Source: an uncultured Flavobacteriaceae bacterium
Lineage (GTDB): Bacteria; Bacteroidota; Bacteroidia; Flavobacteriales; Flavobacteriaceae
DNA length: 64,000 nucleotides
Direction: 5' to 3'
NCBI GenBank assembly: GCA_947500525.1
Contig: CANMSH010000001.1
Coordinates: forward strand, 496,001-560,000
Positions 9,316 to 19,700 of the stretch are shown in pieces. How positions within the stretch are numbered: position 1 is the first letter of the stretch; every line of letters begins with the position of its first letter. A model generated the notes under the pieces. The model was not told where the DNA came from. It saw nothing but the letters and a program-made list of their open reading frames with translations, and ran no database searches. The position numbers and the translations under genes were made by a program.

Positions 9316-10590
9316 ATGAATATTCTAATTTTAGGTTCTGGCGGACGTGAGCATGCGTTCGCATTAAAACTTTCTCAAAGTAACAAAGTAAGTACACTTT
9401 TTGTAGCACCTGGAAATGCAGGTACCGCTGAAATAGCGAAAAACATAAGTATTAATCCTACAGATTTTAACGCGATTAAAGAGTGTGTTGTATCACATGC
9501 TATTGAAATGGTTGTGGTAGGGCCAGAGGCGCCTTTAGTGGCTGGAGTTCATGATTTCTTCTTGTCAGACGCTCAGTTAAAACATATTCCAGTAATTGGA
9601 CCTAAGGAAGATGGAGCGCAGCTCGAGGGCAGTAAGGATTTTTCAAAACAATTCATGGAAAGGCATGACATTCCAACAGCGAAGTATAGAACATTTACAA
9701 AAGAAACACTGATCGAAGGAAAGAATTTTTTAACAACCCTGAAGCCTCCATATGTTCTTAAAGCAGACGGATTAGCAGCGGGTAAAGGAGTATTGATTTT
9801 AAACAGTTTGAATGAAGCTCAGTTTGAGTTAGAAGAAATGTTAAGTAATGAGAAGTTTGGGAACGCATCTTCTAGGGTAGTTATTGAAGAATTTTTAAAA
9901 GGTATTGAGCTATCTGTTTTTGTATTAACAGATGGTAAGAATTATAAAATATTACCTTCTGCCAAAGATTACAAGCGTATTGGAGAAGGAGATAAAGGTT
10001 TAAATACGGGCGGAATGGGAGCTATTTCACCAGTACCATTCGCTGACAAGGATTTTATTGACAAAGTTGAAGAACTAGTAGTAAAACCTACGATAAATGG
10101 ATTACAAAAAGATGGAATAGATTACAGAGGGTTTATTTTTATTGGATTGATGAATGATAATGGTAATCCGTCTGTGGTTGAATACAATGTTAGAATGGGA
10201 GACCCAGAAACTGAAGTTGTTATTCCAAGAATTGATTCTGATTTATTAGAACTGTTTCAAGGAGTTGCCAATCAAAATCTAGATGAAAAATCAATTTCAA
10301 TTAATCCGAAAACTGCGACAACAGTGATGTTGGTTTCGGGAGGTTATCCTGAGGCTTACGAAAAAGAAAAGGAGATTTCAGGAATAAGTACGATTAACGA
10401 TTCTATTGTCTACCATGCAGGCACCATAAATGACAATGATCAAATTTTGACTAATGGAGGTCGTGTATTAGCTGTTACTTCATTTGGTAATACAATTGAA
10501 GAGGCGCTGCAAAAATCTTACTCAAGTATAAATAACATTCATTTTGATAAGATGAATTATAGAAAAGATATCGGTTTTGATCTTGTTTAG
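9316..10590 (+). CDS. purD: Phosphoribosylamine-glycine ligase
   Basis: A 424-residue GAR synthetase, full length for the family. It joins glycine to 5-phosphoribosylamine with ATP, the second step of de novo purine synthesis, in the cytoplasm. The N-terminal MNILILGSGGREHAFALKL is the family signature, followed by VGPEAPLVAGV, and the ATP-grasp domain shows KADGLAAGKGVLI, LNTGGMGAISPVP and the metal-binding VEYNVRMGDPETE. The C-terminal domain carries GGYPEAYEKEKEISG. It stands apart from the polysaccharide operon, with its own promoter-like element, and is followed by a stem-loop. The call is secure. Confidence 0.98.
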   Translation: MNILILGSGGREHAFALKLSQSNKVSTLFVAPGNAGTAEIAKNISINPTDFNAIKECVVSHAIEMVVVGPEAPLVAGVHDFFLSDAQLKHIPVIGPKEDGAQLEGSKDFSKQFMERHDIPTAKYRTFTKETLIEGKNFLTTLKPPYVLKADGLAAGKGVLILNSLNEAQFELEEMLSNEKFGNASSRVVIEEFLKGIELSVFVLTDGKNYKILPSAKDYKRIGEGDKGLNTGGMGAISPVPFADKDFIDKVEELVVKPTINGLQKDGIDYRGFIFIGLMNDNGNPSVVEYNVRMGDPETEVVIPRIDSDLLELFQGVANQNLDEKSISINPKTATTVMLVSGGYPEAYEKEKEISGISTINDSIVYHAGTINDNDQILTNGGRVLAVTSFGNTIEEALQKSYSSINNIHFDKMNYRKDIGFDLV

Positions 10591-10595
10591 TGAGA

Positions 10596-10624
10596 AAAGA
10601 TCGTTTCGGTGAAACGAATTCTTT
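10596..10624 (+). terminator. Stem-loop after purD, possible weak terminator
   Basis: A 7-bp perfect stem (TCGTTTC/GAAACGA) with a GGT loop at 10601-10617 is extended by an AAAGA/TCTTT outer stem with a 2-nt bulge. The T run after it is short and interrupted, so termination is only a possibility. Confidence 0.35.
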
Positions 10625-10652
10625 CTGAGCGACTTAATTCGTGGTAATACCT

Positions 10653-11711
10653 ATGGAAACAAAGAAAATAATTGTTGCTCCTTTGAATTGGGGATTAGGT
10701 CATGCTACACGATGCATACCCATTATTATTTCTTTATTAGAAAAAGGTTTTACTCCTGTAATTGCAAGTGACGGAGATGCCCTTGATTTATTACAAAAGG
10801 AATTCCCTGATTTAGAAAGTATTTCTCTTCCCTCATATAATATTCAATATAAAAAAAGACTAAAACTCGGATTATTTTTACAGATACCTAGACTTAAGAA
10901 AACCATTCGTAAAGAAAAGCAAATAATAGGTAATTATTTAAATGAACATGATGTTCATGGTATCATATCAGACAATCGATTTGGTGTTAGAAATAAGAAT
11001 GTCCCATCAGTTTACATTACACACCAACTACGAGTGTTATCTGGGATAACCACTATTTTTACCAGTGCCATTCATCAAAGAATAATAAGAAAATTTGATG
11101 AATGTTGGGTCCCCGATGTTGAAGGAAATTCGAATTTAGCAGGTAGATTATCCCAGCTTAAAAACACAACAATTACCATAAAACATCTTGGTATTTTGAG
11201 CCGATTTGAATCAGAAAGCGTTGAAATAAATAATGACATATTGATTCTTCTTTCAGGACCAGAACCTCAAAGAAGTAAGCTCGAAAAATTACTTTTAAAG
11301 GAATTTGCGGGATATCAAGCTCGTATAACATTAGTGAGGGGTAAAATGGCAGCCGTACAAACAACGTCACACCAAGGGAATATATTGGTCTATAATTTTG
11401 TCTTAAGTGAGAAACTTCAAGAGCTTATAAATTCGTCAGCACTCGTCATATGTAGATCTGGTTATTCGTCTATTTTAGATTTAGCGAAGCTCTCAAAAAA
11501 GGCATTTTTCATTCCAACTCCAGGGCAAACAGAGCAAGAATATTTGGCAAATAACTTAAAAGCAAAAAAAATAGCGCCTTTTGCTAAGCAAGACGATTTC
11601 AGCAAAGAGCTATTAGATAAAGTAGATGAATACAGCGGTTTTAAAATGGCGCAATTTGGTAAAATAAGAGATGATTTATTTGACCTTTTTAAGTGTAAAA
11701 GAAAAGGTTGA
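10653..11711 (+). CDS. MurG-like glycosyltransferase family protein (GT28 C-terminal domain)
   Basis: A 352-residue cytosolic GT-B protein. The N-terminus KIIVAPLNWGLGHATRCIPII has the GxGH loop shared by MurG, MGDG synthases and archaeal MJ1255-like proteins. ISDNRFGVRNKNVPSVYITHQL and a C-terminal domain with LILLSGPEPQR, VICRSGYSSILDLA and IPTPGQTEQEYLA match the UDP-sugar binding half (SGYS and the GQxEQ motif). The frame also has a GTG at 10641, but ATG 10653 begins at the domain edge and is preferred. Its 3' end overlaps the convergent histidine kinase by 36 nt. The substrate is unknown. Confidence 0.75.
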   Translation: METKKIIVAPLNWGLGHATRCIPIIISLLEKGFTPVIASDGDALDLLQKEFPDLESISLPSYNIQYKKRLKLGLFLQIPRLKKTIRKEKQIIGNYLNEHDVHGIISDNRFGVRNKNVPSVYITHQLRVLSGITTIFTSAIHQRIIRKFDECWVPDVEGNSNLAGRLSQLKNTTITIKHLGILSRFESESVEINNDILILLSGPEPQRSKLEKLLLKEFAGYQARITLVRGKMAAVQTTSHQGNILVYNFVLSEKLQELINSSALVICRSGYSSILDLAKLSKKAFFIPTPGQTEQEYLANNLKAKKIAPFAKQDDFSKELLDKVDEYSGFKMAQFGKIRDDLFDLFKCKRKG

Positions 11712-12716
11712 ACCAACTCCATATTTACTTTGTACAAAGACTTGTTGTTGGTGAGCTTCTGTAATGTGCTTTACAATAGACAAACCTAAACCAGAGCCAC
11801 CTTGTTCTCTAGATCTACTTTGATCAACTCTAAAGAAACGTTCAAATAAACGAGATTTATTTGCTTCTTTTACGCCTTCTCCATCATCAGCAATTTTAAC
11901 AATAAAGGAGTCAGAATCATGGTTTTGGATACTTACGATAGTTTTACCATGACTTTTTCCGTATTTGATAGAATTCTCGATTAGATTAATTAAAACCTGT
12001 TCTATTCTATTTAAATCGGCATATACAAGCAGTGGAATATGGTAAGCTTTATTGAAGGTTAGGGTGATATTCCTTTTTTTTGCTTTCATTTCGAGTAAGT
12101 CAAAAACATTTTGAATGAGCTCAACAATATTAAAATTTTCCATGACAAGATTCATTCCTCCTGACTCTAGTTTAGAAATCATATCTAAATCCTTTACAAC
12201 ATCAATCAGGCGTTCAACTCCTTTGTTGGCTCTGTCAAGATATTTTTTTCGAATAGACTTATCATTAATAGCGCCTTCTAATAACGTTAAAATATATCCT
12301 TGAACAGTGAATAAGGGCGTTTTTAATTCGTGTGATACATTACCCAAAAACTCTCGTCTATATTCCTCACGTATTTGGAGCATTTCTATTTCTAAACGTT
12401 TGTCTTCCGCAAACTTTTTTACTTCTTTAGAAAGGGTTTCCATATCAGAAGTAATGGTTTTTTTATCTAAATCATACACATCAAGCAACCGTACTTCATT
12501 GTATATATTCTTTACACGTTTATATATGAATCGCTCTACCCTAAATTGAATTACAAAAAAAGACAAAGCAAAGAAAGAAACGGTACTTGCAAGAATAAAC
12601 CAAAAATTAACTTCCTTAAAGAAAAAAAAGGAAAGAAAACCAGATAAAAAACAAACAATAATAGATAGAAAGCTCGAAGATTTAAAAGCAAACTTATATG
12701 TGCGGGTTAGCTTCAT
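11676..12716 (-). CDS. Sensor histidine kinase, PhoR-like
   Basis: A 346-residue inner-membrane kinase. Two membrane helices lie at about residues 12-32 and 37-58 with almost no periplasmic loop, then a linker helix, the HisKA H-box NVSHELKTPL with phosphorylatable His129, and the HATPase domain with the N box LINLIENSIKYG, DDGEGV, the FERFFRVD F box and GGSGLGLSIVKHI. The missing sensor loop is like PhoR and related phosphate kinases that sense through a partner. Its start abuts the stop of the response regulator, so the two are one operon. Its 3' end runs 36 nt into the convergent glycosyltransferase gene. The phosphate assignment is an inference from architecture. Confidence 0.85.
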   Translation of the reverse strand: MKLTRTYKFAFKSSSFLSIIVCFLSGFLSFFFFKEVNFWFILASTVSFFALSFFVIQFRVERFIYKRVKNIYNEVRLLDVYDLDKKTITSDMETLSKEVKKFAEDKRLEIEMLQIREEYRREFLGNVSHELKTPLFTVQGYILTLLEGAINDKSIRKKYLDRANKGVERLIDVVKDLDMISKLESGGMNLVMENFNIVELIQNVFDLLEMKAKKRNITLTFNKAYHIPLLVYADLNRIEQVLINLIENSIKYGKSHGKTIVSIQNHDSDSFIVKIADDGEGVKEANKSRLFERFFRVDQSRSREQGGSGLGLSIVKHITEAHQQQVFVQSKYGVGSTFSFTLKKVK

Positions 12717-13402
12717 TAAATGTTAAGTTTGTAACCAACACCTTTAACCGTCTTAAAATAAGCATCACCAATTTTTTCTCTTAATTTTCTAATATGAACA
12801 TCAATTGTTCTTCCACCTACTACAACATCATTACCCCAAACAGTTTCTAAAATAGTTTCGCGTTTAAATACTTTTCCAGGCTTTGAAGCGAGTAGCGACA
12901 ACAATTCAAACTCTTTTCTAGGTAGAGATATTTTCTCTTTATTTTTTTGAATGAAGTATTCATCTCTGTTTATAACAATATCTCCTACGGTAATAATATT
13001 TTCTATTTCGCTCGAACTTTCTTTCAAACGTCTAAGTAAAGATTTTACTTTACTAACCAAAACTTTTGGCTTCACAGGTTTTGTAATATAATCATCAGCA
13101 CCTGCGTCAAAACCAGCAACCTGCGAATAATCCTCACCACGTGCTGTAAAGAAGGCAATTATCACGTCTTCAAAACCTTTAATAGCCCTAATTTTCTCAC
13201 AAGCTTCAATACCATCCATTTCGGGCATCATCACATCTAAAAGAATTAAATGAGGCATGACTTTTTTCGCTTTTTCTATAGCGGCAACACCATTATTGGC
13301 AGTAAATATTTGATATCCTTCGTTTTGAAGATTGTAACTAACAATTTCCAGTATATCTGGTTCATCGTCTACCAGCAATATTTTGATATCTTTTTTCTTC
13401 AT
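12716..13402 (-). CDS. Response regulator, OmpR/PhoB family
   Basis: A 228-residue two-domain regulator. The receiver domain has the acidic pocket VDDEPD (Asp12, Asp13), the phosphorylation site Asp56 in LLDVMMPEMDG, the conserved Thr of FFTARG and the switch Lys in YITKPVK. The C-terminal winged helix shows LPRKEFELLSLLASKPGKVFKR and GGRTIDVHIRKLREKIG, with VKGVGYKL at the end. It is the first gene of a pair with the PhoR-like kinase, sharing one base at the junction. It starts 222 nt from a divergently transcribed small secreted protein gene, which may be a target. Confidence 0.92.
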   Translation of the reverse strand: MKKKDIKILLVDDEPDILEIVSYNLQNEGYQIFTANNGVAAIEKAKKVMPHLILLDVMMPEMDGIEACEKIRAIKGFEDVIIAFFTARGEDYSQVAGFDAGADDYITKPVKPKVLVSKVKSLLRRLKESSSEIENIITVGDIVINRDEYFIQKNKEKISLPRKEFELLSLLASKPGKVFKRETILETVWGNDVVVGGRTIDVHIRKLREKIGDAYFKTVKGVGYKLNI

Positions 13403-13505
13403 TTCTAATGTTGTAAGTTCAAAAATAGTAATTAATATTATGATTAGATAAACTTAACGATCATTTACCCTAAGAACATTAACTTAACATTAAATTTACC
13501 TGTGC

Positions 13506-13513
13506 TAAATTTG
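13506..13513 (+). promoter_or_regulatory. Possible -7 element before the small T9SS protein
   Basis: TAAATTTG fits TAnnTTTG, 111 nt before the ATG at 13625. No TTG is present at the expected upstream spacing, so this is a weak call inside the 222-nt divergent region. Confidence 0.25.
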
Positions 13514-13624
13514 AATCCCTTTTTGGTCTATAAAATGTTAAAAAAAGTTAATACTACTGTACTTAGTGTTTTTTATCTTAACTTTAAATTCCTACAAAAC
13601 TTGTCGAGATAACCCCTAGGAGAT

Positions 13625-13975
13625 ATGAAAAAAAATTACTTTTTGATGGTACTTTTCTTTGTAGTGTCTTTTTCTTACGCTCAAGATAAAGAGCAATCTT
13701 CTTTACAACAAACTGAAAAAGAAGTGACACAAAAAATTGAAGAGATCAAGGGTTTTGCAATCTATCCAAATCCAGTTTCCAACGGTATTGTCAGAATAAC
13801 GACCTCCGAAAACGCTAAGAAAACAGTACAAGTTTTTGATGTTCTTGGGAAGCAAGTCATGTCGAGAACCATTATATCACAACACTTAAATATATCTGTT
13901 TTACGCTCTGGTGTGTATATCATAAAAGTATTTGAAAAAGACAAAGTTGCTACGAGAAAATTAGTTGTGAAATAA
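13625..13975 (+). CDS. Small secreted protein consisting mainly of a T9SS type A sorting domain
   Basis: A 116-residue precursor. A signal peptide (KKNYFLMVLFFVVSFSYA) is followed by only about 25 charged residues and then a complete T9SS sorting domain: IYPNPVSNGIVRI, VFDVLGKQV, LRSGVYIIKV and the terminal KLVVK. In established T9SS cargo this domain directs outer-membrane export and is removed, so almost nothing would remain as mature protein. An unusually good AGGAG ribosome binding site (13618-13622) supports the start. It lies divergent to the PhoB-like regulator. It may be a remnant of a larger cargo, an anchoring peptide or a secretion decoy; function is unknown. Confidence 0.8.
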   Translation: MKKNYFLMVLFFVVSFSYAQDKEQSSLQQTEKEVTQKIEEIKGFAIYPNPVSNGIVRITTSENAKKTVQVFDVLGKQVMSRTIISQHLNISVLRSGVYIIKVFEKDKVATRKLVVK

Positions 13976-14085
13976 GTTAAGTTTATTGTCTGAAGATCAA
14001 TTAGTATGAACTTAAATTAAGTTCACTAGCGTTACTGCCATGGGCTTGATATGAAATTTAGTATATTTCACAACAAGCTAAAATC

Positions 14086-14799
14086 ATGTTAGATAAAATT
14101 AAACTTGAGAATGTACTATTTCTCGACATTGAAACGGTTCCAGAAGTAGAGAATTTTGCTCAACTATCTCCTGAAAAACAGGAACTATTCGCTTTAAAAA
14201 CACAATATCAAAGAAAGGATGATGTTTCCGCTGAAGAATTCTATCAACGTGCAGGAATTTGGGCAGAATTTGGAAAAATAGTATGTATTTCTGTAGGTTA
14301 TTTCTTGAAACAAGAAGATTCAAGAGTATTTCGTGTTAAATCATTGTCTGGAGAAGAAAACCAATTGCTAGAAGACTTTAAAGCTTTAGTAGAAGGGCAT
14401 TTTAATCAGGCAAATCATCTGTTATGTGCTCACAATGGAAAAGAATTTGATTTTCCATATATCGCAAGGCGTATGATTATCAATAAAATTCAATTACCAG
14501 CAAAGTTGAATCTTTTTGGCAAAAAACCATGGGAGGTTGCACATCTAGACACGTTGGAGTTATGGAAATTTGGAGATTATAAACATTATACTTCGTTGAA
14601 ATTGCTGACAAATATTTTGGGAATCCCCTCTCCTAAGGAAGATATTGATGGAAGCGATGTAGCCCGAGTATATTATGAGGAAAAAAATCTCGATAAAATT
14701 GTGAAATATTGTGAACGAGATACTATTGCCGTAGCACAGTTGTTACTTCGTTTTAACAATTTAAAGTTACTAAACGATGATGAAATAGTATCTGTATAG
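14086..14799 (+). CDS. 3'-5' exonuclease of the DnaQ fold (PolB-related)
   Basis: A 237-residue predicted exonuclease. Exo I is FLDIETVPE with Asp14 and Glu16, Exo II is around HNGKEFDFPYIARRM, and Exo III is YCERDTIAVAQLLLRF with the final conserved Asp. This set matches the stand-alone predicted PolB-like 3'-5' exonucleases common in Bacteroidota, with no polymerase domain. Two metal ions bound by these acidic residues would hydrolyse DNA 3' ends. The biological role (repair, proofreading in trans) is not known. It is convergent with the ABC-F gene, 19 nt apart. Confidence 0.85.
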   Translation: MLDKIKLENVLFLDIETVPEVENFAQLSPEKQELFALKTQYQRKDDVSAEEFYQRAGIWAEFGKIVCISVGYFLKQEDSRVFRVKSLSGEENQLLEDFKALVEGHFNQANHLLCAHNGKEFDFPYIARRMIINKIQLPAKLNLFGKKPWEVAHLDTLELWKFGDYKHYTSLKLLTNILGIPSPKEDIDGSDVARVYYEEKNLDKIVKYCERDTIAVAQLLLRFNNLKLLNDDEIVSV

Positions 14800-14818
14800 A
14801 ACCCCTATTGATGATCTG

Positions 14819-16678
14819 TTATTGCTCTAGCTTCATAGAAAGATCTAACCATCTTTCTTCTTTATTTTCAATAGCAGTTATGATTTCTTGAAGTTTTTGA
14901 GATACTTCATTAATACTATCAGTTGACACTTCGCCCAATTCAAACTGTTTTTCTATAGCGACTTTCTCTTGTGATAGTTTGGCAATTTCTTTTTCCAAAT
15001 TTTGAAACTCTCTATTTTCATTATAAGAAAGCTTCCCTTTTGAAGGGGTTTTTTCGCGAGTGTCTGTACTTTTTTCCTTTATAACTTGTTCTGTGGGCTG
15101 AGAATCTTCATAAGCTCTATAATCAGTATAATTTCCTGGGAAATCGTTAATATTTCCTTTTGAATCAAAAACAAAAAGGTGATCTACGATTTTATCCATA
15201 AAGTACCTGTCATGAGAAACAACTAATAAGTTTCCTGGAAAATCCAACAAGAAACTTTCGAGTACATTAAGAGTCAAAATATCGAGATCGTTCGTAGGCT
15301 CATCTAGAATTAAGAAATTAGGATTTTGAATTAATACAGTGCATAAGTACAGACGCTTTTGCTCACCACCAGAAAGTTTTTCTACAAAATCATACTGTTT
15401 TTTCCTGTCGAATAGGAAACGTTCTAATAATTGACCCGCAGAAATAGTGCGTCCTTTTGTTAAAGGAATATAATCGCCAAATTCTTTAATGACTTCGATA
15501 ACTTTTTGTCCTTCCTTAATGTTGATTCCTTTTTGAGTGTAATAACCAAACTTAATTGTTTCACCAACAACAACTTTTCCGGTATCAACAGGAAGACTAC
15601 CAGTAATAATATTTAGAAATGAAGATTTACCTGATCCATTTTTTCCAATAATACCAATGCGTTCTCCGCGTTTAAATACATACTCAAATTTATTCAGTAT
15701 GACTTTTTCACCAAAAGCTTTTGAGGTATTGTGCAATTCTAAAATCTTACTACCCATGCGCTCCATGTTGATCTCGAGTTGCACTTTATGATCTTGCCTT
15801 CGCTGGTGTGCTTTTTCTTTTATTTGATAAAAATCTTCGATTCTAGATTTTGATTTTGTAGTACGTGCCTTTGGTTGACGACGCATCCAATCGAGTTCTT
15901 TTTTAAATAAATTTTTAGCCTTGTTCAGGGTTGTTTGTTCAATGGCTAATCGTTCTTCTTTTTTCTCTAAATAATAAGAATAATTTCCTTTATAACTATA
16001 GAGCTTCCCTTGATCTAATTCAATGATTTCATTACATACGCGTTCTAAAAAATAGCGATCATGCGTGACCATAAAAAGGGTTATTTTTTCTTTCTTAAAG
16101 TAGTCTTCTAACCATTCAATCATTTCTAAATCTAAATGATTTGTTGGTTCATCTAGAATGAGTAAGTCAGGTTTATTTATTAAAATAATGGCGAGTGATA
16201 ATCTTTTGCGCTGTCCTCCCGATAAACTTTTAACTTTTAAGGAAAGATCGTTTAGTTGAAGTTTAGAAAGTATTTGTTTGTACTGTGTTTCAAAATCCCA
16301 AGCGTTATATTGATCCATAAGATCAAAGGCCTTTTGATAAACTTCTTCGTTTTCAGGGTTTTTTAAAGCTTCTTCATATTGCTGTACAATTTTAAGAATC
16401 TGATTTTCTGAGCTAAAAATGGCTTCCTCAATAGTTTGCTCATTTTGTAAATTATCATTTTGAGACAAGAAAGCGATGTGTAATCCTTTCCGAGAAACTA
16501 TTTGTCCCCTATCGGGTGTGTCAATACCCACGATAATATTTAGAATAGAAGTCTTTCCGGTTCCATTCTTCGCTATAAAAGCAATTTTTTGGTCTTTATT
16601 AATACCAAATGATATATCCTCAAATAAGACACGCTCGCCGTAGGATTTGGCTATATTTTCAACAGATAGATAATTCAT
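14819..16678 (-). CDS. ABC-F family ATPase (Uup-like)
   Basis: A 619-residue soluble protein with two ABC domains and no membrane segments, hence an ABC-F translation or replication-associated factor rather than a transporter. Domain 1 has Walker A AKNGTGKTSI, signature LSGGQRKRLSLA and LLILDEPTNHLD; domain 2 has GKNGSGKSSFLN, LSGGEQKRLYL and LDEPTNDLD. The interdomain linker is basic (WMRRQPKARTTKSKSR), as in ribosome-binding ABC-F proteins. The last ~90 residues form a predicted coiled coil (EFQNLEKEIAKLSQEK), which points to the Uup subgroup. The gene begins just downstream of the terminator of the upstream protease gene. Confidence 0.9.
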   Translation of the reverse strand: MNYLSVENIAKSYGERVLFEDISFGINKDQKIAFIAKNGTGKTSILNIIVGIDTPDRGQIVSRKGLHIAFLSQNDNLQNEQTIEEAIFSSENQILKIVQQYEEALKNPENEEVYQKAFDLMDQYNAWDFETQYKQILSKLQLNDLSLKVKSLSGGQRKRLSLAIILINKPDLLILDEPTNHLDLEMIEWLEDYFKKEKITLFMVTHDRYFLERVCNEIIELDQGKLYSYKGNYSYYLEKKEERLAIEQTTLNKAKNLFKKELDWMRRQPKARTTKSKSRIEDFYQIKEKAHQRRQDHKVQLEINMERMGSKILELHNTSKAFGEKVILNKFEYVFKRGERIGIIGKNGSGKSSFLNIITGSLPVDTGKVVVGETIKFGYYTQKGINIKEGQKVIEVIKEFGDYIPLTKGRTISAGQLLERFLFDRKKQYDFVEKLSGGEQKRLYLCTVLIQNPNFLILDEPTNDLDILTLNVLESFLLDFPGNLLVVSHDRYFMDKIVDHLFVFDSKGNINDFPGNYTDYRAYEDSQPTEQVIKEKSTDTREKTPSKGKLSYNENREFQNLEKEIAKLSQEKVAIEKQFELGEVSTDSINEVSQKLQEIITAIENKEERWLDLSMKLEQ

Positions 16679-16690
16679 AGTGCAAATAAA

Positions 16691-16719
16691 CTAAAAAACC
16701 CGAGTATACACTCGGGTTT
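16691..16719 (-). terminator. Rho-independent terminator of the S8 protease gene
   Basis: On the minus strand the hairpin AACCCGAGTGTATACTCGGG is followed by a run of T. The 9-bp stem (16697-16718) is perfect around a short loop. It lies 27 nt after the protease stop codon and before the ABC-F start, so it separates the two genes. Confidence 0.85.
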
Positions 16720-16745
16720 CGTTGGTTTTAAAATGAATTAAAACA

Positions 16746-19700
16746 TTACCTCTTAATTAATTTTGTCTTAAATATTTTTTGACCGTCTTCTACCTCTAGA
16801 AAATATATTCCAGACATTAAACGAGAAACATTAATATTCTTATCAGCTTTTAGATCACCTTTAAGAACAATTTGTCCTAATGTATTTATAATTTTATAAG
16901 ATGATAATGTGATATTTCTACTATTCAATGTTATATGAACCTTGTTAGACGCAGGGTTTGGATATGCCATGATATTTAAGGCGTCTTCAATTCCCAAAAC
17001 GTCTCCGTTATTGGTGTTAAATGTTGTATAAAGATTGCTAGTAGACGAGGAAACAATGTCAATGGTATAATCTTCTACTTCACCATCTGCGAAATTTTCA
17101 CAAGGGTTTTGTGCACTATTGTATTTCATAGAAACGCGCATTCTCGTTCTACCAATGGAAGCATCTACTGGAACATTTACCGTGGCCGATAAATTATTGG
17201 CACTAGATGATGACCCCGAAACAACCTTTTCACTATCAGCAAAGGTTCCATCTTGGTTAAAATCAATCCAAACAGCCCAATACTCTGTATATGAAGAGCC
17301 TGAGAATCCGGCACTTACAATCATAGTATTAGAACTCCCCTGTGCTAAAGTACCGACTTGTGCGGTAAAATCTCCATAGCCTCCGTTAGAATTTGTTGCG
17401 TTGGCTATACCGCCTAGCTCGACATTATCGATCCATTCAAATGAAGATCTATTTCCACTAGAAGCACAATAGGTAACTTGATTGCCTAAGGTTGTAAATG
17501 TAACAGATGCATCTGATGATGCGTTACCTGCGGCATCTTTGGCTTTTACAGTAAATGTATAAGTTGTAGAAGCCGTCAAGCCTGTAATATTAGCTGAAAT
17601 ACCAGTAACGGTACCAATATTTGTTGATCCTTGGTATACTTCGTATTCGGTTACTCCTACATTATCTGTTGATGGACTCCATGTTAGTGTAGCACTGGTC
17701 TGTTGTACATTTGTAGCTTGAAGACCTGTTGGTGCTGAGGGTGCTTGTGTATCTGAACCAGCATCAACAGCCGTTACGCCAAGATCGTCGATGGCCAAAT
17801 CACTTCTCCAACCATCTCCTGTAGTTCCAACCAATCTAATTTTAATCGTACTTCCTAAATAAGTATTTAGGTCTACTGAAGCATCATTCCATTGGTTTCC
17901 TTTGTTCCCAGAAGTAGTAAACTCATCATTCCAAGAGGCGCCATCATTAGAAGAAACTTGCACTGTTATTGATCCCATGTTCGTTCCATACATATGATTT
18001 TTGAAAGTAAAAATTGCAGAAGATTTACCGGATAAATCAAAACAAGCACTTTCTAAAATGGCAGTAGCGTTTCTACCTATTTGTCCAGGACTGTTATTAT
18101 TTGACGCTTCTAAAAACATATAGAAAGATCCTTCTACTGCTGCATTTGGTCCAGTAGTATTTGACGGAGTTCCATTGCTGTTTCTAACCCAATCTCCGTC
18201 ATCACCGCCAACCTGCGTCCATCCGTCATTACTTTCGAAACCTTCATTATATGGTAACGATGTACAGGAAGCTAGTGCACCCGTTGTAAATGTTGTTGAC
18301 GAGCTATATGACGAATTTGTTCCATCAGAACATTTACTTCGTACCTGCACCTCATATTGTGTTGAAGGGCTTAAACCAGACAACGAGGTAGAAGTTCCAG
18401 ATTCAGCAAGTACTGTCCAAGAAGAAGTTCCAACCTGACGATATCTTAGATCATAGGTAGTACCAGTAACGGCTGTCCAATTAATTGTGGCATCTGCAAT
18501 AGAAACACCTGATACAGAAATACCTGTAGGAGTTGTAGCATCACATACAGCTGGAGTTCCAGTAATACCTGTTACTATTAATGAAAAAGCTTGACTTCCT
18601 CCTATTAAAGAACCCTTATGTGTTACAGTTATAGTATATGTTCCAGAAGCTCCATTAACATCCACTCTTTCGTAAGGGTCAACGTTGTTATCTTGTTGAG
18701 CACTCGAAGTTGGAGTTGTAAGTTCGTATGGAAAATATGTTGTTCCACCTTTCGTAATACGAATATCTAAGTCATTTACTAATACAGGTGTTGTTGAATT
18801 TACTGTTGAATTCGCGGTACCTGGTCTATCCGTCCAAGAAATAGAAGCGAATAAAGGATTAGAACCATCAGAGTCAACTGTGATTGTATAGCTTTGACCT
18901 GAGTCTAATGTTAGCTCTTCAATTTTTGCTTCATTACCATTATCTGAGATTGCTTGTGCCGCTCTTTTGGTATTTAGAAGCCCCCATCCAAATACAGCAT
19001 CAGGTCCGGAAGCCCCGGCATCATCTGCCGTATGCAATGCTAAGCCTTTGAGCGTGGCCGCTTTCATAAAGTTGCCGTTCAAATTATTATAATGTTGTTG
19101 TAGTAATAATAAAGAACCCGTTACATTTGGAGATGCCATAGAAGTCCCTGATATAGAGTTGTATGCGGTATCGCTATTGTCATAGGTAGAATAGACTCCA
19201 GTACCATTACCAGTGATATCTGGTTTGATACGCATATCATCGGTAGGACCTTCACTACTTGAACTATTAATATCTACCGAAATAAGGTCTCCGTTTGCGC
19301 TTATATTCGCATCTTGAGCATTCGCAACTACTAAATTGTTTTTTGAGGTTGAATGTCCAGTTAATTTGTCCCAGCCTGAACCTCCTGTAGGGTTCTGATT
19401 TGCCGTATTATCATTTCCGTCATTACCTGCAGCAACGACCATTAAATAACTAGGTGCGTTAAACATAATCTCGTCCCAATCTCTCGATTCACTTATGTAT
19501 CCACCAAAGTAGTTTTGAGGAAGTTGTACTTGCCCAAATTGATTTCTAAATGCAAATCCATATGAATGATTAGAAAGCAACATTCCGTTTGATGCTTGCG
19601 TCGTTGCTTCGGCTTTATCATTGTTCCAATCTGCAGTTCTAGCATTGGCATGTGGAGCCATACCTTTAGCATCCGCGTCGACACCAGAAGCTACAATGGT

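Noticed and set aside
14007..14025. Perfect palindrome TGAACTTAA-A-TTAAGTTCA as an operator
   Set aside because: It is a single copy between a stop and a start with no second instance seen; not enough to call a site.
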